Assembly: GCF_019038415.1 (NCBI RefSeq)
Contig: NZ_JAFKRG010000034.1
Location: 1-64,000 of the forward strand
Direction: 5' to 3'
Length of the DNA stretch: 64,000 bases
Origin: Synechococcus sp. CCY 9618
Lineage (GTDB): Bacteria; Cyanobacteriota; Cyanobacteriia; PCC-6307; Cyanobiaceae
Part shown: piece by piece, positions 56,313 through 64,000 of the stretch
How the letters are laid out: every line of letters begins with the position of its first letter
How positions within the stretch are numbered: the first letter of the stretch is position 1
Notes under the pieces: model-generated
Databases searched by the model: none
Told to the model about the DNA's origin: nothing
The model's input: only the letters and a program-made list of their open reading frames with translations
Translations under genes and position numbers: made by a program

Positions 56313-57194
56313 TCACTGTACGGGCGTTTCCGGTGGGGCTTCCGGCCGTTTGCTGACCCCCGCACGATCGCTCAGGCTGATCAACGTCGCCATCAGGATC
56401 AGCAGAGCTCCGGCCGCCGTCGACAGGTCGATGGTCTCCCCGAAGATCCACCAGCCCCAGAATCCGGCCAGGCCCACCTGCACGTAGCTGATCGCCGTGG
56501 CCCGGGCCGCCGGCAGTGCGGAGAGGGCCCGGGTGAGCCCCACCTGCCCCACCTGGGTGAGCACTCCCACCCCCACCAGGGCGAGGAGTTCCATCGGGGT
56601 GGGGAGCACCGGATCGAGCAGCACCAGGGGCAGGCTCATGGGCACGGTCACCAGGGGGAAATAGAGCACGATCACGGCCGGATGCTCGCTCTCCGCCAGG
56701 CGGCGCACGCTCACGTAGGCCAGGGCGGTCAGCACGGCTCCGGCCACCGCCACCAGCACCCAGACCGGCGGCAGGGGGGCTGTCGCCGCCGGCCGGGCCA
56801 CCAGCAGCACCCCCAGCCACCCCAGTCCCATGGCCATCAGCACGCGCCGTCCCAGGGGTTCCCCCAGCAGCATCCAGGCGAGCAGGGCCGTGAAGGTGGG
56901 ATAGAGGTACTGCAGCACCGTGGCGGCGGCCAGGGGCAGGTGCACCACGGCGGCATAGACGCAGAACAGGGCGGCACTGCCCACCAGCCCACGCAGCGCC
57001 AGCAGCCCCCGACGCCGGCCCCAGGGGTTCACCCCCAGGCGCCGGACCATCCACAGGCTCAGGGCCAGGCTCACCAGCCCCCGGGCCAGCACCACCTCCC
57101 CCAGGGGGATGCGGTCGCCCACCTGCTTGACCCCCACCACCATCAGGCTGAAGGCGAGGGCGCTGAGCAGCATCCAGCCCCCGGCTCCAGGCAC
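56313..57194 (-). CDS. EamA-family (DMT) transporter
   Basis: 293 residues, ten predicted membrane segments arranged as two EamA repeats (about 1-135 and 145-285). The repeat motifs LYPTFTALLAWMLLGEPLG and ISYVQVGLAGFWGWWIFGE show the usual Pro/Glu signature. Metabolite export is likely; substrate unknown. GTG at 57194 is the first canonical start after an in-frame stop. It precedes the antiporter gene by 18 bp. Confidence 0.88.
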   Translation of the reverse strand: MPGAGGWMLLSALAFSLMVVGVKQVGDRIPLGEVVLARGLVSLALSLWMVRRLGVNPWGRRRGLLALRGLVGSAALFCVYAAVVHLPLAAATVLQYLYPTFTALLAWMLLGEPLGRRVLMAMGLGWLGVLLVARPAATAPLPPVWVLVAVAGAVLTALAYVSVRRLAESEHPAVIVLYFPLVTVPMSLPLVLLDPVLPTPMELLALVGVGVLTQVGQVGLTRALSALPAARATAISYVQVGLAGFWGWWIFGETIDLSTAAGALLILMATLISLSDRAGVSKRPEAPPETPVQ

Positions 57195-57220
57195 GCCGCC
57201 GCTGTCGCTGCCGGGCGTTC

Positions 57221-57299
57221 GGTTCAGGGTGAGACCTCCATCGGTGGTGGCAGGCCCCAGAATGGCGGTAGGGAACCACTACCGATGGTGCCCTGAACC
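57221..57299. repeat. 79-bp imperfect palindrome ahead of dnaG
   Basis: Outer arms GGTTCAGGG (57221-57229) and CCCTGAACC (57291-57299) pair perfectly; inner arms 57238-57250 and 57276-57288 (CCATCGGT / ACCGATGG plus GTGG / CCAC around one mismatch) add 12 bp. An 8/2-nt internal loop separates the two stems and a 25-nt loop closes them. It fills most of the 129-bp space between divergent genes. Confidence 0.7.
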
Positions 57300-57323
57300 C
57301 GTGGTCCTCTTCCCGCGTCCGCC

Positions 57324-59414
57324 TTGAGCCTTCCCCGTCTCCACCCCCGCACGATCGAGGCCGTCAAGGAGCGGGCCGACATCGTCGATGTGGTGGGGGA
57401 GCACGTGGTGCTCAAGAAGAAGGGCCGCGAGTTCGTGGGGATCTGTCCGTTCCACGACGACAAATCCCCGTCGATGACGGTGTCGCCGGCCAAGCAGTTC
57501 TACTACTGCTTCTCCTGCGGCGCCGGTGGCAATGCCATCAAGTTCCTGATGGAGCTGCAGCGCACCAGCTTCAGCGAGGTGGTGCTGGAGCTGGCGCGCA
57601 AATACCAGTTGCCGGTCGACACTCTCGATGGCCCCCAGCAGGAACGGCTGCGCCAGCAGCTCTCCCGCCGCGACCGGCTGCACCGGGTGCTGGCCCTGGC
57701 GGCGGGCTGGTTCCAGGCCCAGCTGCGGGCGCCGGAGGGGCAGGCGGCCCTCGCCTACCTGCGTCAGCAGCGCGGCCTCAGCGAAACCACCCTGGAGGCG
57801 TTCCAGCTGGGTTATGCACCGGCCGGCTGGGATGGTCTGCTGCGGCATCTCCAGCAGGTGGAGGGCCTTGGCCCCGACCTGCTGGAGGCCGCCGGGCTGG
57901 TGGTGGCCCGCAAGGGCGGCGGCGGCTTCTACGACCGCTTCCGGGATCGGGTGATGGTGCCGATCCGCGACCGTCAGGGCCGGGTGATCGGCTTCGGCGG
58001 CCGGGGCCTGGACGGGGCTGAGCCCAAATACCTCAACTCCCCGGAAACGGAGGTGTTCGAGAAGGGCAAGCACCTGTTCGGCCTGGATCGGGCCGCCGAC
58101 GCCATCCGCCGTGATGACCGGGCCGTGGTGGTGGAGGGCTACTTCGATGTGATCGCTCTGCACGCCGCCGGCATCACCAATGCGGTGGCCGCCCTCGGCA
58201 CCGCCCTCAGCTCCAGCCAGATCACCCAGCTCTGCCGCTGCTGCGACAGCCGCCGGCTGATCCTCAACTTCGACAGCGACGGCGCCGGGGTGCGCGCCGC
58301 CCAGCGGGCCATCGGCGAGGTGGAGCAGCTGGCCCTGCAGGGCCAGCTGGAACTGCGGGTGCTGCACCTGCCCGCCGGCAAGGACCCGGACGAGTTCCTC
58401 AAGGACCACGGCCCCGGCGAGTACCGCTCCCTGCTCGACCAGGCCCCCCTCTGGCTCGACTGGCAGATCGAGCAGGTGCTCGAGGGCAAGGACCTGGCCC
58501 GGGCCGACCAGTTCCAGCAGGCGGTCACGGGGCTGGTGGAACTGCTGGGCAAGCTGCCCCAGTCGGCGGTGCGCAGCCACTACCTGCAGCAGGTGGCAGA
58601 ACGCCTCTCCGGCGGCCAGGCCCGGCTGGCCATCCAGCTGGAGGACGACCTGCGCCAGCAGGTCAAGGGCCAGCGCTGGCACGGCCGCTCGGTGAAATGG
58701 GAGCAGCCCGGCGAGGTGGGGCTCCGTGAGCGGGCCGAGGCGGAGATCCTGCGCCTCTACCTCCACTGCCCCCCCTGGCGCGGGGTGATCCGCGCCGAGC
58801 TGCGGCGCCGGGAGCTCGACGATTTCGCCCTCCAGCACCACCGCCAGCTCTGGGCCGCCATCGGCGAGCTGGAGGAGGACAATCTGGGCGCCGGCCGGCT
58901 GGAGGCCATCAACCGGGGCACCGATCCGGGCCTGGATCTGGGCGATCTGGATCTGCCCCGGCTGCTGGGGGATCAGCTGCTGGTGGAGCAGAGCGCCCTG
59001 CTCAGCCGCCTCACGCCGCTGCTGGAGCCCACCGAGGTGCAGCGCATGGCCCTGGCCCACCCGCCCCTGCAGCTGCGGGGGGCGACGGCGTCTCTGGAGC
59101 GTCAGCGGGTGCTGCGCCGCTGCCGCCACCTGCTCGATGCCTGGTCCAGTCAGCGGCTCCAGACCCTGGAGCACTGCATCGCCCGGCTGCTGGAGGAGGA
59201 GCGCCAGGCCGCCCCGCCCGCGCCTGGCTCCACCCCAACCGCTCCCGGCGCCGGACTCGACATGGAGACCCGCATCCACGTCCTCTTCGATGCCCTCAAC
59301 GGCGATGCCCTGCGTTTCCAGGAGGCCTACTACGCCGAGCGCCGCTACCTGAGCCAGCTGGACGACGGTCGCCGCGCCGGCTACGAGGAGACCCTGGCGG
59401 TGCCCGCCGCCTGA
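57324..59414 (+). CDS. dnaG: DNA primase
   Basis: 696 residues from a TTG start. N-terminal zinc ribbon with Cys41, His44, Cys62 and Cys65 (CPFHDDKSPS and CFSCGAGG); TOPRIM core with Glu271 in VVEGYFDV and Asp317/Asp319 in FDSDGAG; C-terminal DnaB-interacting region. It makes RNA primers for replication. Confidence 0.96.
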   Translation: MSLPRLHPRTIEAVKERADIVDVVGEHVVLKKKGREFVGICPFHDDKSPSMTVSPAKQFYYCFSCGAGGNAIKFLMELQRTSFSEVVLELARKYQLPVDTLDGPQQERLRQQLSRRDRLHRVLALAAGWFQAQLRAPEGQAALAYLRQQRGLSETTLEAFQLGYAPAGWDGLLRHLQQVEGLGPDLLEAAGLVVARKGGGGFYDRFRDRVMVPIRDRQGRVIGFGGRGLDGAEPKYLNSPETEVFEKGKHLFGLDRAADAIRRDDRAVVVEGYFDVIALHAAGITNAVAALGTALSSSQITQLCRCCDSRRLILNFDSDGAGVRAAQRAIGEVEQLALQGQLELRVLHLPAGKDPDEFLKDHGPGEYRSLLDQAPLWLDWQIEQVLEGKDLARADQFQQAVTGLVELLGKLPQSAVRSHYLQQVAERLSGGQARLAIQLEDDLRQQVKGQRWHGRSVKWEQPGEVGLRERAEAEILRLYLHCPPWRGVIRAELRRRELDDFALQHHRQLWAAIGELEEDNLGAGRLEAINRGTDPGLDLGDLDLPRLLGDQLLVEQSALLSRLTPLLEPTEVQRMALAHPPLQLRGATASLERQRVLRRCRHLLDAWSSQRLQTLEHCIARLLEEERQAAPPAPGSTPTAPGAGLDMETRIHVLFDALNGDALRFQEAYYAERRYLSQLDDGRRAGYEETLAVPAA

Positions 59415-59506
59415 CCCTCCGGGTTTTCCTGGCCGGTTCTCTCTCCCCCGCCGATCCCCGGCCCCGACGGCCTCCTGCCTAAGTTCGGATTGGTCGCTGA
59501 TCCGCG

Positions 59507-60505
59507 ATGGCTCCCTTCCCGTCGTTTCCGGTCCCCGTCGATGAGGATCAGCGGCTGCGTGATCTGGAGCGCTACGGCGTCCTGGATACCGGACGCGACG
59601 AGCACTTCGATCGCATCCTCGACCTGGCCGGGGCCATTTTTCATACCCCCATCGTCGCCATCTCCCTGGTGGAGTCCGACCGCCAGTGGTTCCTGGCCCA
59701 TCGCGGGCTGGACGTGCAGGAAACGCCCCGCGACCAGAGCTTCTGCGCCCACGCCATCGTCCACGACGAGGTGATGGTGGTGCCTGATGCCCGCAGCGAC
59801 GAGCGCTTCCGCACCAACCCCCTGGTCTGCGCGGATCCCCACATCCGCTTCTACGCCGGTGCCCCGCTCCAGACCCCGGAAGGCCACAACCTCGGCACCC
59901 TCTGCATCATTGACCGGGAACCCCGCGATCTCACCCAGGAGCAGCGCCAGTTGCTGCATCGCCTGGCCCAGCTGGCCATGCGTGAACTGGAGCTGCGTCG
60001 CCAGGCCCATCTCTGTCCCGTCACCGGCCTGCCGACACGCCACACCTTCCTGAGCATCGGAGCCCGGGAGTTCGACCGGTCCCGCCGGGATCACCGCTGC
60101 CTTTCGCTGCTCCTCTTCGATGTCGACAACCTGCGCCTGATCAACAACCGCTGGGGTCATGAGGCCGGCGACCAGGTGCTGGCCGATGTGGTTCGCCTGG
60201 CCTGCACCTTTCTGAAGGAGCGGGATTTCGCGGCCCGTCTGGGGGACGGTGAATTTGCCATGCTGCTGGTGGGCATCGACCCTGACCAGGCCATGGCCCT
60301 GGCCGACGGTCTGCGCACCGCGGTCGCCCACATGCCCGGTGTGTACACCCATTCCGATTTTTGTCTGCACATCAGCGGCGGCCTCACGGCCCTGGCTGCC
60401 TCGGACCGCCGCTTCACCGACCTGGTGGGACGCGCCAGCCGCGCCCTGGAGCTGGCCAAGGGCAACGGCCGCAACCAGATCGCCAGCCTCTATGAGGGTC
60501 GCTGA
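59507..60505 (+). CDS. GAF-GGDEF signalling protein with altered GGDEF motif
   Basis: 332 residues. GAF domain about 25-160 (FCAHAIVHDEVMVVPDA is typical) and a GGDEF-fold domain about 168-330 with DVDNLRLINNRWGHEAGDQVL. The active-site signature reads LGDGEF instead of GGDEF, so the metal-binding Asp/Glu position holds Gly; diguanylate cyclase activity is doubtful. It may sense or bind nucleotides instead. Convergent with umuC. Confidence 0.87.
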   Translation: MAPFPSFPVPVDEDQRLRDLERYGVLDTGRDEHFDRILDLAGAIFHTPIVAISLVESDRQWFLAHRGLDVQETPRDQSFCAHAIVHDEVMVVPDARSDERFRTNPLVCADPHIRFYAGAPLQTPEGHNLGTLCIIDREPRDLTQEQRQLLHRLAQLAMRELELRRQAHLCPVTGLPTRHTFLSIGAREFDRSRRDHRCLSLLLFDVDNLRLINNRWGHEAGDQVLADVVRLACTFLKERDFAARLGDGEFAMLLVGIDPDQAMALADGLRTAVAHMPGVYTHSDFCLHISGGLTALAASDRRFTDLVGRASRALELAKGNGRNQIASLYEGR

Positions 60506-60529
60506 GACCTGCCCTGGCGTCTGCCGGCC

Positions 60530-61810
60530 TCATGCCCGCACCACCGGCACGTCGCTCAGCCGGGTGGTGGCGGCCCGGGACAGCCGTGAGCGGCGCATCG
60601 TCCAGTGGGGGTGCAGTCCGCAGGCGGCCCACTGCACGGTGCCGCTGCCGTAGCGGCGGTTGAGGCCGTCGATGGCGGCCATCAGGGCCTCACGACGCCG
60701 CTGCTGCTCCGGCGGCAACGGTGCCAGCAGATGGTGCTGCAGCAGTTCCACCGGCTGCAGATCCTGCAGCAGCACGCCCGCCTTCTGCAGGGGCTTGTGG
60801 GGCCGGAACAGCCGCCCGGCCAGGGGCAGGGCGGCACTGAGCAGCACGGCGGTGTCGTTGCTGGCCAGCGGCAGCTGGACCGTGGCGGCGTTGGCGTAGA
60901 AGCGGGTGCCGTTGAAGGGGCTGCTGCGCACGAAGACCGTGACGCAGCCCGCCCGCTGCCCCTGGCGGCGCAGCTTCTCGCAGCCCCGGCTGAGGTAGGT
61001 GGCGATGGCCTGACGCAGGTCCTCCAGGCTGGTCACCGGTTCGCTGAAGCTGCGACTGACGCAGGTTTCCTGCTTCGCCGGCGGCAGGCTGACCAGGGGC
61101 AGGCAGCTGTGTCCCCGCAGTTCCTGCTGCAGACGTACCCCCACGACACCGCAGCGATGCCGCAGTTCGCCGCTGGGCATGTCGCGCAGGGCCCGGGCAT
61201 GGCCGATGCCCCGCAGCCGGCACCAGCGGGACAGTCGGCGGCCGATGCCCCAGACGTCCTCGACGGCGACCGCCTCCAGCCAGGGGTCCGGATCGCCGGC
61301 CCGGTCCAGGTCGAAGACGCCGCCGTGGCGGGGGTCGCGCTTGGCGATGCGGTTGGCGATCTTGGCCAGCACCTTGGTGGAGGCGATGCCCACCGCCACC
61401 GGCAGCCCCAGTTCGCGGCGCAGCTGACGGCGCAGGTCCCTTCCCCAGGCGCTGAGGTCGCCGTCGCCCGGCGGGCGGTGCAGGCGGCCGAAGGCTTCGT
61501 CGATGGAATAGATCTCCAGCTCCTCCACCCAGGCCTCGAGGCTGGCCATCAGCCGCTGGCTCATGTCGGCGTAGAGGCCGTAGTTGGAGCTGCGCACGAT
61601 CACGCCGCGGCGCTCCAGGTCATGGCGCACCTGGAACCAGGGGGTGCCCATGGGAATGCCCATGGCCCGGGCCTCGGCGCTGCGGGAGACGATGCAGCCG
61701 TCGTTGTTGGAGAGCACCACCAGGGGCCGTCCGATCACGGAGGGATCGAGGGCCGCTTCGCAGGAGGCGTAGAAGTTGTTGCCGTCGATCAGGACCGTGG
61801 CCGCTCCCAT
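60530..61810 (-). CDS. umuC: DNA polymerase V catalytic subunit UmuC
   Basis: 426 residues, Y-family polymerase. VLIDGNNFYASCE near the start has the first catalytic Asp; SIDEAF near 105 has the Asp-Glu pair; the thumb and little finger follow, ending in a UmuC-type C-terminus (DGLNRRYGSGTV). Translesion synthesis after DNA damage. ATG at 61810 lies inside umuD (22-bp overlap), so the two are translated together. Confidence 0.93.
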   Translation of the reverse strand: MGAATVLIDGNNFYASCEAALDPSVIGRPLVVLSNNDGCIVSRSAEARAMGIPMGTPWFQVRHDLERRGVIVRSSNYGLYADMSQRLMASLEAWVEELEIYSIDEAFGRLHRPPGDGDLSAWGRDLRRQLRRELGLPVAVGIASTKVLAKIANRIAKRDPRHGGVFDLDRAGDPDPWLEAVAVEDVWGIGRRLSRWCRLRGIGHARALRDMPSGELRHRCGVVGVRLQQELRGHSCLPLVSLPPAKQETCVSRSFSEPVTSLEDLRQAIATYLSRGCEKLRRQGQRAGCVTVFVRSSPFNGTRFYANAATVQLPLASNDTAVLLSAALPLAGRLFRPHKPLQKAGVLLQDLQPVELLQHHLLAPLPPEQQRRREALMAAIDGLNRRYGSGTVQWAACGLHPHWTMRRSRLSRAATTRLSDVPVVRA

Positions 61811-62181
61811 CGCCCTCCCGGCAGCGAACGGATCACGTGCAGCGCCACCCCCCACAGCCGGTCGTCGTCGCTGCCGCCCAGGGCCAGGGGCGGGTAGGCG
61901 GGGTTGGCCGCCTCCAGCCACCAGCGGGGCCCGCGGCGGACCAGACGCTTGAGGGTGAAGCCCCCCTCCAGCAGGGCCACCACGATGCGGCCGGACCGGG
62001 GCACGGCGGCCCGGTCCACCACGAGCAGATCACCGTGGCGGATGCCGGCGCCGAGCATCGAGTCGCCGCAGACCCGCAGCAGCAGGGTGCGGCCGGGGTG
62101 GAGGTTCAGCTGCTCGTTGAGATCGATGCCGCGGCTGCCCGGGCCGGTGGCTGGATGGGTGGCTGGATCGGGCACGGGCAC
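61789..62181 (-). CDS. umuD: UmuD'-like subunit lacking the cleavable N-terminal arm
   Basis: 130 residues from GTG 62181. S24-type core with catalytic Ser41 (CGDSM) and Lys78 (FTLKRL). Aligning IDLNEQL with E. coli UmuD shows only 18 residues before it, about where cleaved UmuD' starts; no Cys-Gly or Ala-Gly cleavage site is present. An in-frame TAA at 62200-62202 and no start codon in between exclude a longer form. The product should be ready for polymerase V without RecA-stimulated cleavage. Confidence 0.9.
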   Translation of the reverse strand: MPVPDPATHPATGPGSRGIDLNEQLNLHPGRTLLLRVCGDSMLGAGIRHGDLLVVDRAAVPRSGRIVVALLEGGFTLKRLVRRGPRWWLEAANPAYPPLALGGSDDDRLWGVALHVIRSLPGGRWERPRS

Positions 62182-62199
62182 CGGGCGACGACCCGCAGC

Positions 62200-62229
62200 T
62201 TAGTACTCCTGTACTGGTTCAGCGGTCAG
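62200..62229 (-). promoter_or_regulatory. SOS promoter of umuDC with cyanobacterial LexA box
   Basis: On the reverse strand AGTAC-AGG-AGTACT (62202-62215) fits the cyanobacterial LexA consensus RGTACNNNDGTWCB at every position. It lies across the spacer and -10 of a candidate promoter: CTGACC (-35, 62224-62229) and TACTAA (-10, 62200-62205), 18 bp apart. Bound LexA would block transcription of umuDC. Confidence 0.82.
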
Positions 62230-62660
62230 TCGTCGTCCTCCAGCAGCAGTTGCTGGAAGGCGGTGTAGAGGTCCTGGTGGGGATCGCCGGCGGTGGGCCG
62301 AGGCTTCAGGGGGCGCTGTCGCGGGGACCGCCGGCGCCCGGGCGCCACGCCTGCGCCCGGGCCTGCAGCTGAGCCCGGTCCGTCGGCAGGCGTGCCGCTG
62401 GGCGGGGGCGGCGCTTCCAGGTGCCGCAGCCGCTCGAGCAGATGGGGGGGGACGCTGCCGTCGGGACTCACGTCCATCAGTTCACGGAACAGCTGGTGCG
62501 GATCCTGTTCGGTCTCCACCGGATGGCGGCGATCGACGGCCCGGTCGCCGCTGGCTCGGCCGCCCGCGGAGGCGGTGGGCAGCGTCGGCGCGACGAGCTT
62601 CTGGGGCAGCTGGCGGCCGAGGGCCTCGAGGCGTTCCCGGCTGCGGGCATCGAAGCTCAT
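62226..62660 (-). CDS. Hypothetical protein with disordered middle
   Basis: 144 residues. N-terminal segment MSFDARSRERLEALGRQLPQ and a C-terminal helix (DLYTAFQQLLLEDDD) flank a Pro/Gly/Arg-rich region. Not recognised. It ends 44 bp before umuD, and the umuDC -35 lies in its last codons. Co-transcription with umuDC is possible but the SOS promoter is internal. Confidence 0.65.
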   Translation of the reverse strand: MSFDARSRERLEALGRQLPQKLVAPTLPTASAGGRASGDRAVDRRHPVETEQDPHQLFRELMDVSPDGSVPPHLLERLRHLEAPPPPSGTPADGPGSAAGPGAGVAPGRRRSPRQRPLKPRPTAGDPHQDLYTAFQQLLLEDDD

Positions 62661-62670
62661 CGGGACGGGT

Positions 62671-63186
62671 TCAGGGACAGTTCAGTGTGTCGCGGGTGGA
62701 GCGGCCGCTGACGGGGTTGGTGCCGCTGGCGGTAGCGCAGAGCGTCGTCAGGGCATCACCGCGCAGGGGGACGTTGCTGAAGTCGGCGCCGTCGATGCGC
62801 ACGTCGCGGAACTTGGTGTTGAAGGCGAAGGCGTCGTCGAGCCGGGCATTGCGCAGGTCGGTGCCCTCGAACACGGCCGAATCCAGGGTCGCGTCCCGCA
62901 GATCGCTGCCACTCAGGTCGGCGTCCTGGAGCTTGGCGCCGAACAGGCTGGCGCCCCGCAGGTCGGCCTCCGAAAGGTCGGCGTCGCGCAGGTTGGTGAG
63001 GTTGAAGGTCACGCCGCGCAGGTCGGCGCCGTGGAAATCGGCACCGATCAGCACCTGCTTGGCGTAGTCCATGGCCGCCGCCACCGGGACGGGGCGGGCC
63101 AGCAGCAGGAGGACGCCGAGCATGACCGAGAGGACCACGGACAGCAGCGTGGCTGCGGACCGAGGCGGGGAGAGGGGGCTCGCCAT
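62671..63186 (-). CDS. Exported pentapeptide-repeat protein
   Basis: 171 residues from the ATG at 63186. Signal peptide (about 12-40) ending PVAAA, then tandem A(D/N)LXX repeats (GADFHGADLRGVTF, ADLSEADLRGASL and so on) that form a right-handed beta-helix of about four turns. Similar proteins occur in the thylakoid lumen; the role is unknown. Two Cys near the C-terminus could form a disulfide. Confidence 0.87.
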   Translation of the reverse strand: MASPLSPPRSAATLLSVVLSVMLGVLLLLARPVPVAAAMDYAKQVLIGADFHGADLRGVTFNLTNLRDADLSEADLRGASLFGAKLQDADLSGSDLRDATLDSAVFEGTDLRNARLDDAFAFNTKFRDVRIDGADFSNVPLRGDALTTLCATASGTNPVSGRSTRDTLNCP

Positions 63187-63208
63187 CGGGGAGGGAGCGG
63201 AGCGTATC

Positions 63209-63214
63209 AGCCTA
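63209..63214 (-). promoter_or_regulatory. Candidate -10 element of the pentapeptide gene
   Basis: Reverse strand TAGGCT, again within CCTAGG, 22 bp before the ATG. No clear -35. Confidence 0.3.
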
Positions 63215-63428
63215 GGAAAGTGGGGCATCGCCACTCCGGAGCCGGTGGATCCATGCCGATGAGGTCGGGGCGACTAGCGTGGAAAGGGCAGGATTTGCCG
63301 ATCACCCGATCACCGATTCCCTATCCATATCCATTGATGGTCAAGGACGTCCAGCGATCAGGAGTCGGAGGGTGCCACCGCACCGGAGCACCATGACCGG
63401 GCGGAAGAGGGCCGCAGGCGGAGAAGAG

Positions 63429-64000
63429 ATGCCAGGCACCGGAGCGATCGAGGGTCTGCTGAGGAGAATCGAGAAGCCTGCGGCCCTGGCCGATGGTCAG
63501 GGTGTGATCGTGGCGGCGAACGAGGCGTTCTGCCGTCGGGCGGGTCTGGAGCTGGCGGAACTGCGGCAGCGGGATCTGCAGCAGCTCTGCATCGCCGACG
63601 TGACGCCGCTGCTGAAGGGAACGGTGGCGGCGCTCAGCAGCGATCTGCTCGGCTCCCCAGGAGCCGATGGCGCCATCCCCCTGTCGCTGACCCGTCTGGA
63701 GGCCACCGCGACCGATGATGGCGAGCCCCCTGCCCCGGAGCGGGGGTGGTGTCTGCTGGAACTGCTGGATCAGCGGGTCAGCCTGGGGGATCTCGATGAG
63801 CTCGTGTCGGCCCGCTGCCCGGACGGTGCGGTGCTCCTGCACCTGGAAGTGCTGCAGCTCGACCTGGTGCGCGGCCGGCTGGGCATCGCCGCCTGCGAGG
63901 CCCTGATCGAGGAGATCGCCCACCGCCTGGAAGCGGTCCTGCCCTCCAAGGGGTTCTTCTCCCGACAGGGCGGCGATCGGCTCCTGGCCCTGCTGCCGGG
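63429..64000 (+). CDS. PAS-GGDEF signalling protein, 5' part
   Basis: The first 190 codons; the gene runs past the window end. ATG 63429 follows GGGAGAAGAG, and an in-frame stop at 63393-63395 excludes earlier starts. A PAS-like domain (about 15-65, ALADGQGVIVAANEAFCRRAG) precedes a GGDEF-fold region with GRLGIAACEALIEEIAHRL and RQGGDRLLALLPG. The signature reads GGDRL rather than GGDEF, so cyclase activity is doubtful; an EAL domain may follow outside the window. Confidence 0.82.
   Translation, partial: MPGTGAIEGLLRRIEKPAALADGQGVIVAANEAFCRRAGLELAELRQRDLQQLCIADVTPLLKGTVAALSSDLLGSPGADGAIPLSLTRLEATATDDGEPPAPERGWCLLELLDQRVSLGDLDELVSARCPDGAVLLHLEVLQLDLVRGRLGIAACEALIEEIAHRLEAVLPSKGFFSRQGGDRLLALLP

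Noticed and set aside
57279-59279. 666-residue open frame antisense to dnaG
   Set aside because: Shadow of the primase gene; no domains.

Overview
The window is a gene-dense, very GC-rich (by eye about two thirds G+C) piece of a cyanobacterial chromosome. The photosystem II D1 gene (psbA), a PAM68-type PSII assembly factor, phylloquinone genes (menD, menB), plastoquinone-related genes (ubiD, nonaprenyl diphosphate synthase), a thylakoid-type pentapeptide protein and many cyanobacteria-specific DUF families (DUF760, 1350, 1816, 2605, 3288, 4336) all point there. High GC, short intergenic gaps and an uninterrupted dnaE without the split intein of many beta-cyanobacteria suggest an alpha-cyanobacterium of the Cyanobium / high-GC Synechococcus type. 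That placement is inference.

Layout. 1-4371: 3' end of psbA with a strong terminator, then an mntCAB-type manganese ABC transporter behind a 7-1-7 palindrome and translationally coupled to a DUF4336 gene. 4376-5375: DUF760 and signal peptidase I (reverse). 5429-12872: menD-menB, an L,D-transpeptidase, glgA, a membrane protein, murF and a YbjQ protein. 13226-14337: a less GC-rich insert with a DUF4160/DUF2442 pair. 14338-17573: an MDR oxidoreductase and a TVP38-flavoprotein fusion. 17595-23083 (reverse): TspO, VOC, glmU, mnmD, aroA, DUF2605, rhodanese. 23113-28193: DUF547, divergent glycosyltransferase and UbiG-like methyltransferase, ubiD-rrf2, comB. 28254-32009: nitrilase-like hydrolase, cell-wall amidase, murI and prenyl diphosphate synthase. 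32003-37907: HAD phosphatase, TspO-like protein, acsA, DUF1350, PrxQ and a DEDDh exonuclease. 38293-40346: a coupled reverse operon msrA, MliC-like protein, 53-residue membrane protein and SAP-like protein, running towards tRNA-Pro(GGG) and its terminator. 40455-47886: ABC exporter, DUF3288, trpD-carA, STAS protein, mini-RNase III and RlmB-type methyltransferase, DUF1816. 47905-59414: gatA, dnaE, PAM68, rpsO, ruvA, lipoprotein, antiporter, DMT exporter, dnaG. 59507-64000: a GAF-GGDEF protein, an SOS-controlled umuDC operon, a pentapeptide protein and the start of a PAS-GGDEF protein.

Themes. Photosynthesis support (D1, Mn uptake, PAM68, quinone synthesis), cell envelope (murF, murI, amidase, L,D-transpeptidase, glmU, LepB) and genome maintenance (dnaE, dnaG, ruvA, umuDC) dominate. 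The features most worth a second look are a umuD gene that appears to encode UmuD' directly behind a consensus cyanobacterial LexA box, the TVP38-flavoprotein fusion with Tyr in place of the catalytic His, the RlmB homologue with oppositely charged disordered arms coupled to mini-RNase III, the small-protein operon downstream of msrA, a 79-bp imperfect palindrome ahead of dnaG, and a cysteine-free Rrf2 regulator. No CRISPR array, insertion sequence, rRNA or prophage was seen.
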